NCBI GenBank assembly: GCA_900772475.1
Contig: CAAHEI010000085.1
Location: 11,096 to 75,095, forward strand
DNA: 64,000 bases
Origin: Clostridia bacterium
GTDB lineage: Bacteria; Bacillota; Clostridia; TANB77; CAG-465
Direction: 5' to 3'
Part shown: positions 18,401 to 26,190 of the stretch, piece by piece
Position numbering within the stretch: the first letter of the stretch is position 1
Layout of the letters: each line of letters opens with the position of its first letter
Position numbers and translations under genes: made by a program
Notes under the pieces: model-generated
The model's database searches: none
What the model was told of the DNA's origin: nothing
Seen by the model: the letters and a program-made list of their open reading frames with translations, nothing else

Positions 18401-19007
18401 ATTTATAACAATCTCCTTTAATCTTACTTGTCCCCAATTTACTTTTTATTTTTTTAATATAATTTTCTGAAATCTGATTTTCATTTAAAGATACATATTT
18501 TTTATTTTTTTCGACTACTTGAATTGTTTCTCTTCTTGCATATCTTGCAAACTCCACGTATTTAATTTTCTTCAAGTCTTCTTCATCTTTATGTGAAACA
18601 TTGGTTCTTTTTGAATCACCTTTTATGCTGCCTTTCATGTATCCATATTTACCATTTCCATTATCATCATATTTTGAAAAGGGCTCTGTGTGAACAACAA
18701 ATGAATACGTTCTAATTGTACCCCATTCTTTTTCCCAACCAGCTTTAATATTATCACCAAATGGCTTTACAAATGATTCGCTTCCATCATAATATACCCA
18801 TTCATTACCCTCAGTTGATTTGCGGCTGTTAACCCACTTTAGCCATGAACCTGTTTCTGCTCCTATACTTGATATAAACACAATATTCTTTCCCTCTGCT
18901 GTGCCCTTTATCTCTATATCCTTTGCAAATATATATGTATTACATGTTAGGAAAAGAAAAACAAAGGATATTAATATAAATAATCCTTTTTTTAAATGTT
19001 TTTTCAT
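15408..19007 (-). CDS. Large secreted protein with MucBP-like segment, last gene of pilus operon
   Basis: A 1199-residue protein with a signal peptide (about 1-28, ending IFA). Residues about 290-410 contain YVRHIDEKGNDIG and a following beta-rich stretch resembling MucBP modules. A Pro/Gly linker (PPDDPDNPDGGG) comes next, then about 750 residues of beta-rich, Asn/Lys/Ser-rich sequence that I do not recognise. There is no LPXTG or C-terminal membrane helix, so it is either released or held by the assembled structure. It starts 15 bases after the upstream membrane protein (19023) and ends at a strong terminator, so it belongs to the Tad-like operon. It is a good candidate for the exported or tip protein (inference). 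Confidence 0.65.
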   Translation of the reverse strand: MKKHLKKGLFILISFVFLFLTCNTYIFAKDIEIKGTAEGKNIVFISSIGAETGSWLKWVNSRKSTEGNEWVYYDGSESFVKPFGDNIKAGWEKEWGTIRTYSFVVHTEPFSKYDDNGNGKYGYMKGSIKGDSKRTNVSHKDEEDLKKIKYVEFARYARRETIQVVEKNKKYVSLNENQISENYIKKIKSKLGTSKIKGDCYKYYISQPIGYSYDKYYLNTRSVYDIDKEDKKEVGYLTAAENDDEKDLPELFGLTGSPVYQAPMSFLNYYDNILLLPKNVVNTNSKVYVRHIDEKGNDIGHNDSEVLDRGGSGNLEELKNNKFSSNNKHSSVYPEYYEVDSGDKLIVSRYLTIVDRAKYYELTGVKVSTSTSYEEAHKNLSKAKSNIKDTVNITAGDTSKVTVIEFKYKKVNIPPDDPDNPDGGGNTPESGIKTVSDGSKTDDCQMQYTPTNENITPYLIANKVKFIALKYEYKIEGKVLKYKAKNFDVNKLISGNISDNSGDVGKIFGGANDKWTLLEGNSTKEFTAKNVDSINAELEKYKEVKNFPSKSDLKTVAEKKTEKNDFETGYKVPENRYNGLRIPKITANYQKYNVLTKSYSGSKISTNTKNESKVIVYNPIKVEKVKVESSGIVDHSVGTNNTSVIQKNADFTLKISEPTGDAYKNHKYTEYIDKYYLIFDINVVKTNDTNYEKLYSFTSGGQIQEITKNVGEEIPYGTVIVLSKDTREFKAKAGNTVSGNINQNSIIENTSDTRKISLIASSNNMPIENNNWLKQKVLNRESKNLITSANEYTYIGLKNNNSFKVNINGQYETFPVRRNYCERGINYANYKVHDARAYSNLTMYNDAYYFAKSDNEVTNLGRIYDFKVTDCSDIDFKSVFRKNEQGVNDLTGIEYFSGVKKYSIYSSDVNTLEDREGLTISSSAAAKTILPLGPYKNTNISYVNAPKMGYRISFDLKTSGFFDKSKEDLNDANSSKKEVRITPKYYYISKDGETYKPNINLYYKNSSGKYTKFVGSNYTIYFKPNDGYRTKSNSGVTSNLDTMSSQLEPLTVGSSDYFVLSSKMMSSSDNNFIQSWYGEFKLPNSTIAVEGSNVSKPLTDGYVGVKFEIVSCESSNGRENKISYNSNDKKADPNTNTTQWDYEGYLGFSTPGKKADDLSIQLEKGTWTVNDTNSNAKYGEVKGTVALFDLDNRAANDFD

Positions 19008-19022
19008 TTTTTCCTCCTTTCA

Positions 19023-20483
19023 TTAAAATTCTAATTTAATACTTCCTGCAATCCAATTCTTTATTGAACCATTTGAAATGCTAAGGTTTAAATCTTCATC
19101 CATTGATTCTCCCATTGGTACATCTAAGATCATTTTTGAGGTGTTAGTGTCATATTGAGTTTCAAGCTCTAAATTATCGCCAAAAAATAAATTTTTGTCT
19201 GTATAGCAACCTGAAAAATCAACTTCCACTATAGTCCTTACTCTATAATTTCTTCCATCGTAATATACTGCTGGTAAAGCTACTTTTGCGTTTCCTTTTA
19301 AAACAATTTTATTATCTTTTACATATTGTACATACTCTTTTACTTTTTCTTTGTCAACTCCATATAACATATATGGTAAAATGTCAGCTGCAAACTTATC
19401 AGTATTTATTGTTGTGTAATCAACATTTAATATTGTGTTAAAATATTGTTCAACATAATTAGAAATCTGAAAATAAAATTCTTTCTTTTCTGAATACACA
19501 CTTTTTGCATTTTCATAACTATTTTTATCATAAATATAGTCTTCCTTTTCATACACACTCTTATCTACATCAGATAATGTATATGGATACTGATCTTTAT
19601 TTGAAGGCATTTTATCTTCATTTATATTTACTTTTGCATCTTCTATTGTTATTGTGTTGTATTTTACAAGGAAGTTTGAAATAATTTCATTCATTTGTCC
19701 TTTAAATATTTTTGAATCACCATTTATTTTCTTTTTATTTATAGTGATTATCTCGTTTGCAATCATATCTTCTATTGCAATTTTTTCATCAGGTTTGTAT
19801 TTGTCTATATCTTTTACTTTAAGATCAACTGCTGAATTTACCTCTTTTTCAAGTATCTTTGTTTTTGCATTTACAAAATAACGTATTACCTCAATATATG
19901 TGGCTTTTTCATCTGCGTTATCTTTTGTTACATCTGCCTCTCCTATTATTCCTCTATATTTTGCATATTCAACCCACATTGCATTATTGTAATTTTCTTC
20001 GGGTTCTCCAGCAAATCCTGATATATCGTTTGTGTTAAATACAGTTGCAAGTACCATTTTAACAGCTTCTGATTTTGTTATACTCTCTCCTGTTTTTGCA
20101 CTTTGGTTATCATAAACCTTATCAAAACCATAATTTTTCATTGTTTCTTCTAAGCCAAAATATGGTTTGTATTTGTTATATTTTACTAATGATACAATAC
20201 CAAATATAGCTAGTCCAACTAATATAACTAATGCAACGAGAATTACAATTGTAATTCTTGACTTTATTGCTTTTTTATCTAATTTTTTCTTTTCTTTTTT
20301 ATTTCCAGGTTCTTTGCTCTTTTGATATGATGGTATAATTTTTTGTTTCTCTACTTGCTTTTCTTCTTCTTTTGGCTTATTTATTTTATTTGTATCTTCA
20401 TTTACGTTATCTATACTATTTGTAGTCTTTTTAAGCTTTTTTTCCTTTTTTGTCTTAATTTTATCATCATGGTTTTCTTTCAT
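19023..20483 (-). CDS. Membrane-anchored protein with SLH-like outer domain
   Basis: A 486-residue protein. A very Lys/Glu-rich cytoplasmic N-terminus (1-75) precedes one membrane helix (about 76-100). The outer part starts with patterns resembling S-layer-homology repeats: ITKSEAVKMVLATVFN, then MWVEYAKYRGIIGEAD..ATYIEVIRYFVN. The remaining C-terminal 230 residues are beta-rich and unrecognised. True SLH domains bind wall polymers; here the motifs are weak. It lies between two unrecognised operon members with 15-33-base spacings, so it probably anchors or stabilises the pilus structure at the wall (inference). Confidence 0.55.
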   Translation of the reverse strand: MKENHDDKIKTKKEKKLKKTTNSIDNVNEDTNKINKPKEEEKQVEKQKIIPSYQKSKEPGNKKEKKKLDKKAIKSRITIVILVALVILVGLAIFGIVSLVKYNKYKPYFGLEETMKNYGFDKVYDNQSAKTGESITKSEAVKMVLATVFNTNDISGFAGEPEENYNNAMWVEYAKYRGIIGEADVTKDNADEKATYIEVIRYFVNAKTKILEKEVNSAVDLKVKDIDKYKPDEKIAIEDMIANEIITINKKKINGDSKIFKGQMNEIISNFLVKYNTITIEDAKVNINEDKMPSNKDQYPYTLSDVDKSVYEKEDYIYDKNSYENAKSVYSEKKEFYFQISNYVEQYFNTILNVDYTTINTDKFAADILPYMLYGVDKEKVKEYVQYVKDNKIVLKGNAKVALPAVYYDGRNYRVRTIVEVDFSGCYTDKNLFFGDNLELETQYDTNTSKMILDVPMGESMDEDLNLSISNGSIKNWIAGSIKLEF

Positions 20484-20516
20484 TTACTTCACCCCTTATA
20501 TATTTTATACAACACA

Positions 20517-21746
20517 TTATGGATTACAAATAGGACAAGGATAAAATCCTTCCAATGTAATATATGTATTTCCTGTTTTATATACAGCCCTTACTGATGC
20601 TGCTTGTTGCTTTGTAAATAAATATCCTGGTGTAATATTATTATGTGTAGATACTCTATACTCTGGACAATTAACATCTTTGTGATATAAATTCATTATA
20701 TATTTTGAGTTTTTATTTGCTATATCATCTGTTTTTGGTATTGTTAAATAATAACGTGTTATTTCTGTTAGTTTTGATGTACTATATGCTCTAGTGTTTA
20801 AATACCTATTTCCTATAGAGATACCTTGAACAAGAGCCATTATACCTACATTTTTTATTTGACTTTCCATTTCCCCTTCTTCTAATGTTGGAAATACAAA
20901 ATTATATTTAATACCAGCATTACTTGCATAAATATTGTTATTATTTGTTGCAAATTGCATTTCACTTTCTATTGCATTTATTATAACTGACTTTCTTACT
21001 TCTTGTAATTTTTTTATAGTATCCTTTAAACAATCTTTTTTAGATTGTACATTTGGTTGTGTATTTGAAAATAATTTGTAATTATTCTTGGTATCAGTTA
21101 AGTAAAAACCTGAAACCTCAATATCTTCTTTTTTTCCATTTATTACTTCATATCCTCTATGAGTAACATAGTCATCCATTGTAAACTCAATTAAGTGATA
21201 TGATTGAAGAGAGGATTCTTTGGCATCATCACGTTTTTCGGAAAATGTTGCTCTATAACCATTTGTACTATCATAATATATGTAATATTCATAAGTATAA
21301 TATTTCTTTGGCTTTAATGAATGTCTTACTACTTTTTGACCATCAAGTGAATCATCTTCAAATGATTCTATAGATGAAACCTGTACACCGTTATAGTCGA
21401 TTACAGCAATTGCAGGTATAAAATACTGCAAATAATTTTCTGCATCTTTATTTCCCTTTATTCCAAAATTATTATACATCGAATTTAAAAAGGTATCAAC
21501 TGCTACTTGGGAATTAACACTAATTTTGTTATTTGATACACCTGAATATCCATAATCAATTTCAGAGTCTGAATTTTCAACTTCCTTCATTTGATCAGAA
21601 GCATCATTAAGTGATGTACTAATAACCTTTTTGTAATACATTTCTTGCTCCTCTGCTTTTATTGTAAAAGACACATTAACATATACTATAATTATTATTG
21701 GAAGAGTAACTCCTATAAATATTAAAGCAAAATCTGTAAGTTTCAT
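20517..21746 (-). CDS. Pilus-locus membrane protein of unknown family
   Basis: A 409-residue protein with a single N-terminal membrane helix (about 7-28) preceded by only a few residues (MKLTDFA). This is the same topology as the pilin-like proteins upstream. The outer domain is beta/alpha mixed with no family I recognise. Its last residues are YITLEGFYPCPICNP, a terminal CPxC pair. It is spaced 15 bases from the dockerin-tailed protein gene and 33 bases from the SLH-like one. A minor pilin or a platform protein is plausible. Confidence 0.5.
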   Translation of the reverse strand: MKLTDFALIFIGVTLPIIIIVYVNVSFTIKAEEQEMYYKKVISTSLNDASDQMKEVENSDSEIDYGYSGVSNNKISVNSQVAVDTFLNSMYNNFGIKGNKDAENYLQYFIPAIAVIDYNGVQVSSIESFEDDSLDGQKVVRHSLKPKKYYTYEYYIYYDSTNGYRATFSEKRDDAKESSLQSYHLIEFTMDDYVTHRGYEVINGKKEDIEVSGFYLTDTKNNYKLFSNTQPNVQSKKDCLKDTIKKLQEVRKSVIINAIESEMQFATNNNNIYASNAGIKYNFVFPTLEEGEMESQIKNVGIMALVQGISIGNRYLNTRAYSTSKLTEITRYYLTIPKTDDIANKNSKYIMNLYHKDVNCPEYRVSTHNNITPGYLFTKQQAASVRAVYKTGNTYITLEGFYPCPICNP

Positions 21747-21761
21747 CTATTCACCTCATTT

Positions 21762-23213
21762 CTACATACCAATTACCCTTGATTGAATCAAAGTTAAATC
21801 CTCATCATCAACTTTACCATCTTGGTTCATATCTACTCTTTTTTTCTCATCTTCACTAAGACTTAGAGTATTTGCAATATACCTTTGTAACAAAACTAGA
21901 TCATTAATGTTAACCTTAAAGTCATTATTTACATCTCCTAATATATATCCAAAATTAACTATTTCCTTTAAGTAATCTACATCAATTTGTGAAATAACAC
22001 CATCACCATTGATATCTGCTGCTTTCTTTTGTATTTCAGTAAATGTAACTTCATTGTTTATTTTTCTTGTAATTAAGCTATAATCATCATCTGTTATTTT
22101 AAAATCTTGATTAACATCTCCTGTTATATAACTATTTTGTACATATTCTCCGACATATTTTTTATCTATTTCATCTATATTTCCATCCTTGTTAATATCA
22201 TAAGTCTCTTTTTCAGAATCTGTAAGAGTTCCTGTACCATCAATGTATTTTTGTATTTTATCTAAGTCTTCTGATTTAAATTTTCTTTCTTGTTCATCTG
22301 GATTTCCAATTTTTAATATAATTGTCGTTGTACCTGACCTATATCCAAGTGCATCTATAGCATACACCTCAATTTTATATTTTATTCCATCTTCAAAGAA
22401 ACCTATATCTTTTTCCAAACTAGTACCTTCTGTTGTCTCTTTTGTAGATGTTGCATTATTACTAAGATTAGTTATTTTCCATTTATATTTTGAAATACTG
22501 TTAGCTACATCTGAATCTCCACTACTAAATGCAGTAGATTTTGCCTTTATTGTTTTGTTTATAAATTCTGATTTAGGTAATGTTTTTTCTTCGTTATTAG
22601 TTAAAGTTTCACTATTAAAAGATATAACTGGTGCTCCTGGTGCTTGCATATGTCCCTTATATGTTGCATCAACATTTTTCCAAGCATTGTTTTTTATAAT
22701 GCCTCCATATTCAACTGAAATTCTATCCTTTTTTGATGCGGGAATAATTGTATTAAACAATGATCCTGCTAGCGTCATATTACTATTTTTAACTCTAACA
22801 TATATTTCGTCCTTAGCGTTTAATCTATATATATTATTTTTAATTGTTTTTTCCATTAAACCACTGTCTATAGTATTTGATTCAATAGAATTAAAAATAT
22901 CATTGCTATAATCTATATAACTATCTTCAGTATATACATCATTACTACCCTCAGGTAATAAAACCTTTCTATGAGCCTCAACTTGAATATCATATACATT
23001 ACCAGTATTTGCAAGATCATTTACAAATTTGTTATACATATCTTGATCAATATATCCATTATTCATTACCTGATCTGCAAACGTTGAAGTTGCTTTTAAA
23101 ACCAAGTTATATGACATATCATCCTGTCTCTCAAAAAAATTATATAAAGGGAAAATTACTATTAGAAGCACTAACAGAATTATAGTTATTATTATACTTA
23201 AATTATCTTTCAT
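21762..23213 (-). CDS. Pilin-like membrane protein with Ig-like domain and dockerin-type Ca-binding tail
   Basis: A 483-residue protein. The N-terminal membrane helix (about 6-28) and the next 100 residues match the protein at 24266 (FE..DD.SY.L.LK.TS.F.D.V, GYI...MYN.F, TGNVY). A middle region (about 195-305) looks Ig/Fn3-like. From about residue 320 there are five DxNxDG-type loops (DINKDGNID, DVNQDFKIT, DINGDGVIS, DVNNDFKVN, DMNQDGKVD) separated by helices, the dockerin type I pattern. Dockerins bind cohesins, and none is seen in the window. This is probably a large minor pilin. Confidence 0.65.
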   Translation of the reverse strand: MKDNLSIIITIILLVLLIVIFPLYNFFERQDDMSYNLVLKATSTFADQVMNNGYIDQDMYNKFVNDLANTGNVYDIQVEAHRKVLLPEGSNDVYTEDSYIDYSNDIFNSIESNTIDSGLMEKTIKNNIYRLNAKDEIYVRVKNSNMTLAGSLFNTIIPASKKDRISVEYGGIIKNNAWKNVDATYKGHMQAPGAPVISFNSETLTNNEEKTLPKSEFINKTIKAKSTAFSSGDSDVANSISKYKWKITNLSNNATSTKETTEGTSLEKDIGFFEDGIKYKIEVYAIDALGYRSGTTTIILKIGNPDEQERKFKSEDLDKIQKYIDGTGTLTDSEKETYDINKDGNIDEIDKKYVGEYVQNSYITGDVNQDFKITDDDYSLITRKINNEVTFTEIQKKAADINGDGVISQIDVDYLKEIVNFGYILGDVNNDFKVNINDLVLLQRYIANTLSLSEDEKKRVDMNQDGKVDDEDLTLIQSRVIGM

Positions 23214-23247
23214 ACACTAAAAATTCCCTCCTTTTATTTTTAAGATT

Positions 23248-23733
23248 TTATTTTTTACACCTTATCTTTATATATACAGTTTTAGTATTTGGATTTTCTG
23301 CCTCATACTCTAAATAGAATTTATTGTACCTTCTTAGCTTTTCCTCCACTTGACTATTAGTCAAGTTTTTACTTTCTTCTTCTTTTCCTAAACATATATT
23401 TTCTCTTTCAGTTTCAAGTACAATATTAACATCATATTTTACATCTGCATTATTATTTGATTGTCCTCCATATAAATCCTTTTTTATATAGTTAAAATAA
23501 TATGATAGTACATCTTCTCTTGTTAAAGGTAAAAGTTGAGTATCACCATCATACATTTCTGTTCCATCACTTACTGTATTTATAATTGATCCACCAAGGC
23601 CTTGTGAATATTCATAGGCTGAATTTGCATATCTATTAACACCTAAAAACAACATTATGGATAAACTCAAAGCAATTACAAATATAAATACATAAGTTGC
23701 AGTATATAACAAAGTATTAGTTGATTCATTCAT
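23248..23733 (-). CDS. Small pilin-like protein
   Basis: A 161-residue protein. MNESTNTLLY precedes a membrane helix (about 9-31), then a soluble alpha/beta domain with LTREDVLSYYFNYIKKDLYGG and a C-terminal strand TKTVYIKIRCKK. The architecture is short polar N-terminus, one helix, small outer domain, as in minor pilins, but the GxxxxE cleavage site of type IV pilins is absent. Encoded 22-34 bases from like-sized neighbours. Confidence 0.55.
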   Translation of the reverse strand: MNESTNTLLYTATYVFIFVIALSLSIMLFLGVNRYANSAYEYSQGLGGSIINTVSDGTEMYDGDTQLLPLTREDVLSYYFNYIKKDLYGGQSNNNADVKYDVNIVLETERENICLGKEEESKNLTNSQVEEKLRRYNKFYLEYEAENPNTKTVYIKIRCKK

Positions 23734-23755
23734 TATATCATCGCTCCATTCTACT

Positions 23756-24232
23756 TCATTTTATATTAAAACCTACAATGACATGTCCATCACTTAGTTT
23801 CATTACATAAGTGCTATATTCTTTATTTGCCTCATTTAAATTTCTAACACTAACTCTACCTTCATTTTCTTCAACCCCTAAACTACTATTTAAAGCTCTT
23901 ATTGCATTTTTGGTATTTACTTTATTATGTTCTGCAGCATACATTTTACGGCTATTATCTCCAACTACAGATGAAAAACTACTTGTTGTAACAATAACAG
24001 AACCGTTATCCATATATTTTTTTGCAGTATTTAATAAATCAAGTTTTGTCTTTACAGTGCCATCATACTCATCAAATTCATCAATAGCTGACTTAATTGA
24101 AGTATCTGTTTCATATACTTGCTTGTAAACATTTATAATCTGGTTAACAGAATATAACACTGCACTTGCAATCATCATTGTAACAATAAGACTAACAGCT
24201 ATAACAAGAGCTTTATTTGACATATAATCCAA
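23756..24232 (-). CDS. Small pilin-like protein
   Basis: A 158-residue protein with the membrane helix at about 6-30 (ALVIAVSLIVTMMIASAVLY). The outer domain contains a YMDNGSVIVTTSSF strand region and ends DGHVIVGFNIK. The ORF starts at a TTG, but an ATG three codons later is an alternative. No known family is recognised; topology and position match the other four pilin-like genes. Confidence 0.55.
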   Translation of the reverse strand: MDYMSNKALVIAVSLIVTMMIASAVLYSVNQIINVYKQVYETDTSIKSAIDEFDEYDGTVKTKLDLLNTAKKYMDNGSVIVTTSSFSSVVGDNSRKMYAAEHNKVNTKNAIRALNSSLGVEENEGRVSVRNLNEANKEYSTYVMKLSDGHVIVGFNIK

Positions 24233-24265
24233 TGGTATGATTCACCTCCAAATCAATTTTATTAT

Positions 24266-25054
24266 CTAATCAATATATCTATATAAATTTCTGTATTCTT
24301 CCTCTTGAATTGTACCTCCATAATTTATATATACACGAGTATTATTCTCTACGCCTCCAACACCAAGAGTAAATGCATTAAACAATATAGTAGCAATAGT
24401 AACATTTTCATTTCTAATTCTTACGTTAAATTCATCCCCTTTATTCATTGTATATATTTTATTTTCATTGTTGATCTGAGCTCTAATAAATCCTGAATCA
24501 TCTTTACTCACATTATAATTTGCATACATATATGGAATAACTGGAATATCTTCTAAATTTATATTTACATAATCAGAAATTGACATTTCAGAAAAAGGTT
24601 TTATATTATCTTTATTTTTAATAACATTTAATATCTGTTTTTCAGAATATTTTACTTCAGACGTACTATATGACAATTTTGCATTATTTGATACAGGGTT
24701 ATTATTAAGCCAATTAATATATTCCGAATAGTCTTTTTTTAATTTTACCTTTCCATTATCACTATTTTCATTTCTATTATATAAATAGTAAACTGGAGTA
24801 TATTTTTTTGAAACATGTTCCATTTTTACTTCATAAACATTTCCTGTAACTGAAAGTCTTGTAATAAAATCATTATACATTTCTTCTGAAATATATCCTT
24901 TTGCTGTTACGTTGTCTACAAAATTACTAGTTATTTTTAAAGCAAGAGAATATGATATATCATCTAATTTTTCAAAAGTAATGTAAAGTGGTAGTATAAA
25001 AAATATTAAAATAGATATTAATACTGAAAATACTTTTTGTAAATTATCGTCCAT
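24266..25054 (-). CDS. Pilin-like protein, paralogue of the N-terminal part of the dockerin-tailed protein
   Basis: A 262-residue protein with a membrane helix at about 8-27. It shares DDISYSLALK, GYISEEMYNDF and TGNVYEV with the protein at 21762. Near the end VRIRNENVTIATILFN...YGGTI parallels VRVKNSNMTLAGSLFN...YGGII. It lacks the Ig-like and dockerin parts. The shared core suggests duplication, with one copy gaining a C-terminal extension. Confidence 0.6.
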   Translation of the reverse strand: MDDNLQKVFSVLISILIFFILPLYITFEKLDDISYSLALKITSNFVDNVTAKGYISEEMYNDFITRLSVTGNVYEVKMEHVSKKYTPVYYLYNRNENSDNGKVKLKKDYSEYINWLNNNPVSNNAKLSYSTSEVKYSEKQILNVIKNKDNIKPFSEMSISDYVNINLEDIPVIPYMYANYNVSKDDSGFIRAQINNENKIYTMNKGDEFNVRIRNENVTIATILFNAFTLGVGGVENNTRVYINYGGTIQEEEYRNLYRYID

Positions 25055-25071
25055 ATTCCCTCCTTATTTTT

Positions 25072-25560
25072 TTATTGTCCCTCTATTTCAATTAAAGTTC
25101 CAACCTTATCTCCGGTCAAATGTTGGTTTTCTGTACATTCAATTTTAAATTTTTGATCTAACAATATGTTATTCATAACATATTTGTAACTTGCCTCATC
25201 ATGATTAATATTAAATCTTGAGTATGTAGCTGAAGCTTTTGATTTATTTTCCTCATATACATTAATTACCCTCATTACCCTAATATTAACTTCCACATCA
25301 TCTTTATCATAAAAATAATTAATAAGATTCTTAACATCTGCACCCGTAATATATGAATTTCCAGTAACATTTTCTGTTCCAGAAACCAAAAGATCTTGAA
25401 TACTTTGTTCATAATTTGCAGCAAAATCTTGGCCACGCCCAACATTAGATGCCAACTGTTTTGCTGAGTTATAATACATTAAAACTGCTGAAATTGTAGC
25501 AACCGCAAGTAAAGTGCTTACACCTATTACAATAGCTCTAATTGGAGCACTTTCGTCCAT
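25072..25560 (-). CDS. Small pilin-like protein
   Basis: A 162-residue protein. MDESAPIRA leads into a membrane helix (about 8-28, IVIGVSTLLAVATISAVLMYY). Then comes a helical stretch and a soluble domain with SYITGADVKNLINYFY, the same helix type as SGAQVRTAAVQL in the major pilin-like protein at 25728. It starts 17 bases before the 24266 gene and belongs to the same operon. Confidence 0.55.
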   Translation of the reverse strand: MDESAPIRAIVIGVSTLLAVATISAVLMYYNSAKQLASNVGRGQDFAANYEQSIQDLLVSGTENVTGNSYITGADVKNLINYFYDKDDVEVNIRVMRVINVYEENKSKASATYSRFNINHDEASYKYVMNNILLDQKFKIECTENQHLTGDKVGTLIEIEGQ

Positions 25561-25675
25561 GATTTTACCACCTCACTTTTAATTTATATATATAATATAC
25601 ACTTTAAGAAATTAATTTACCTTGATTATACACATTTTCCACATTTAATTAATTTTTTAAACTATATATTAGTAG

Positions 25676-25717
25676 TAAAGGTATATAACTATATGTGTAT
25701 ATAATTATATACCTTTA
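25676..25717 (-). other. Large inverted repeat between major pilin-like gene and downstream genes
   Basis: The dyad TAAAGGTATATAA / TTATATACCTTTA is centred about 30 bases after the stop at 25728. It lacks a strong T-run on the minus strand. It may be a partial terminator or RNA-stabilising hairpin that sets a higher level of the first pilin relative to later genes. Confidence 0.55.
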
Positions 25718-25727
25718 AAAAAAGTCT

Positions 25728-26114
25728 TTAATTCCACTCTATAGTAACAGTCCCTGCATCTATATTTTGTGTAACTGTTCCTGTATACATTTTGGTAGCT
25801 GTAGCTGAAGTTGCAGAATTAATGGCCGCTGTATCATTTTTTACTGCCCCATCAATCTTAATTGTAATACTAGATGCATCATCTCTATTTTTTAATTGAA
25901 CAGCTGCTGTTCTAACTTGTGCACCTGACATTTTTTTACCATTATATTGTTCAAAAAGATCATTTTGTAAACTTGCAGATATACCATTTACTTGTGCTTG
26001 ACCTTTATTAAGTAGGTTTTGACCCATACCAGTTATTAACATTACGGCTGCAATTATAATGATTGTGATGAAAAGACCAACACCAATCATAATAGCTTTT
26101 TGTGCGTTATCCAT
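25728..26114 (-). CDS. Probable major pilin-like protein
   Basis: A 128-residue protein. MDNAQKA precedes a membrane helix (about 8-30, IMIGVGLFITIIIIAAVMLI), then GMGQNLLNKGQAQVNGISASL, a helix KMSGAQVRTAAVQL and a small Ala/Thr-rich beta domain ending TVTIEWN. It is the smallest, simplest and first of the pilin-like series, directly after the T2SSF protein gene, and has a stable hairpin after it, all typical of a major subunit. No canonical Flp motif is visible. Major-subunit status is inferred. Confidence 0.6.
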   Translation of the reverse strand: MDNAQKAIMIGVGLFITIIIIAAVMLITGMGQNLLNKGQAQVNGISASLQNDLFEQYNGKKMSGAQVRTAAVQLKNRDDASSITIKIDGAVKNDTAAINSATSATATKMYTGTVTQNIDAGTVTIEWN

Positions 26115-26190
26115 AATTTATATATCCCCCTTTATACATATATATAATATCCACCTAAATGGTGTGATATCCAATTTAATTGTTGCCTTA

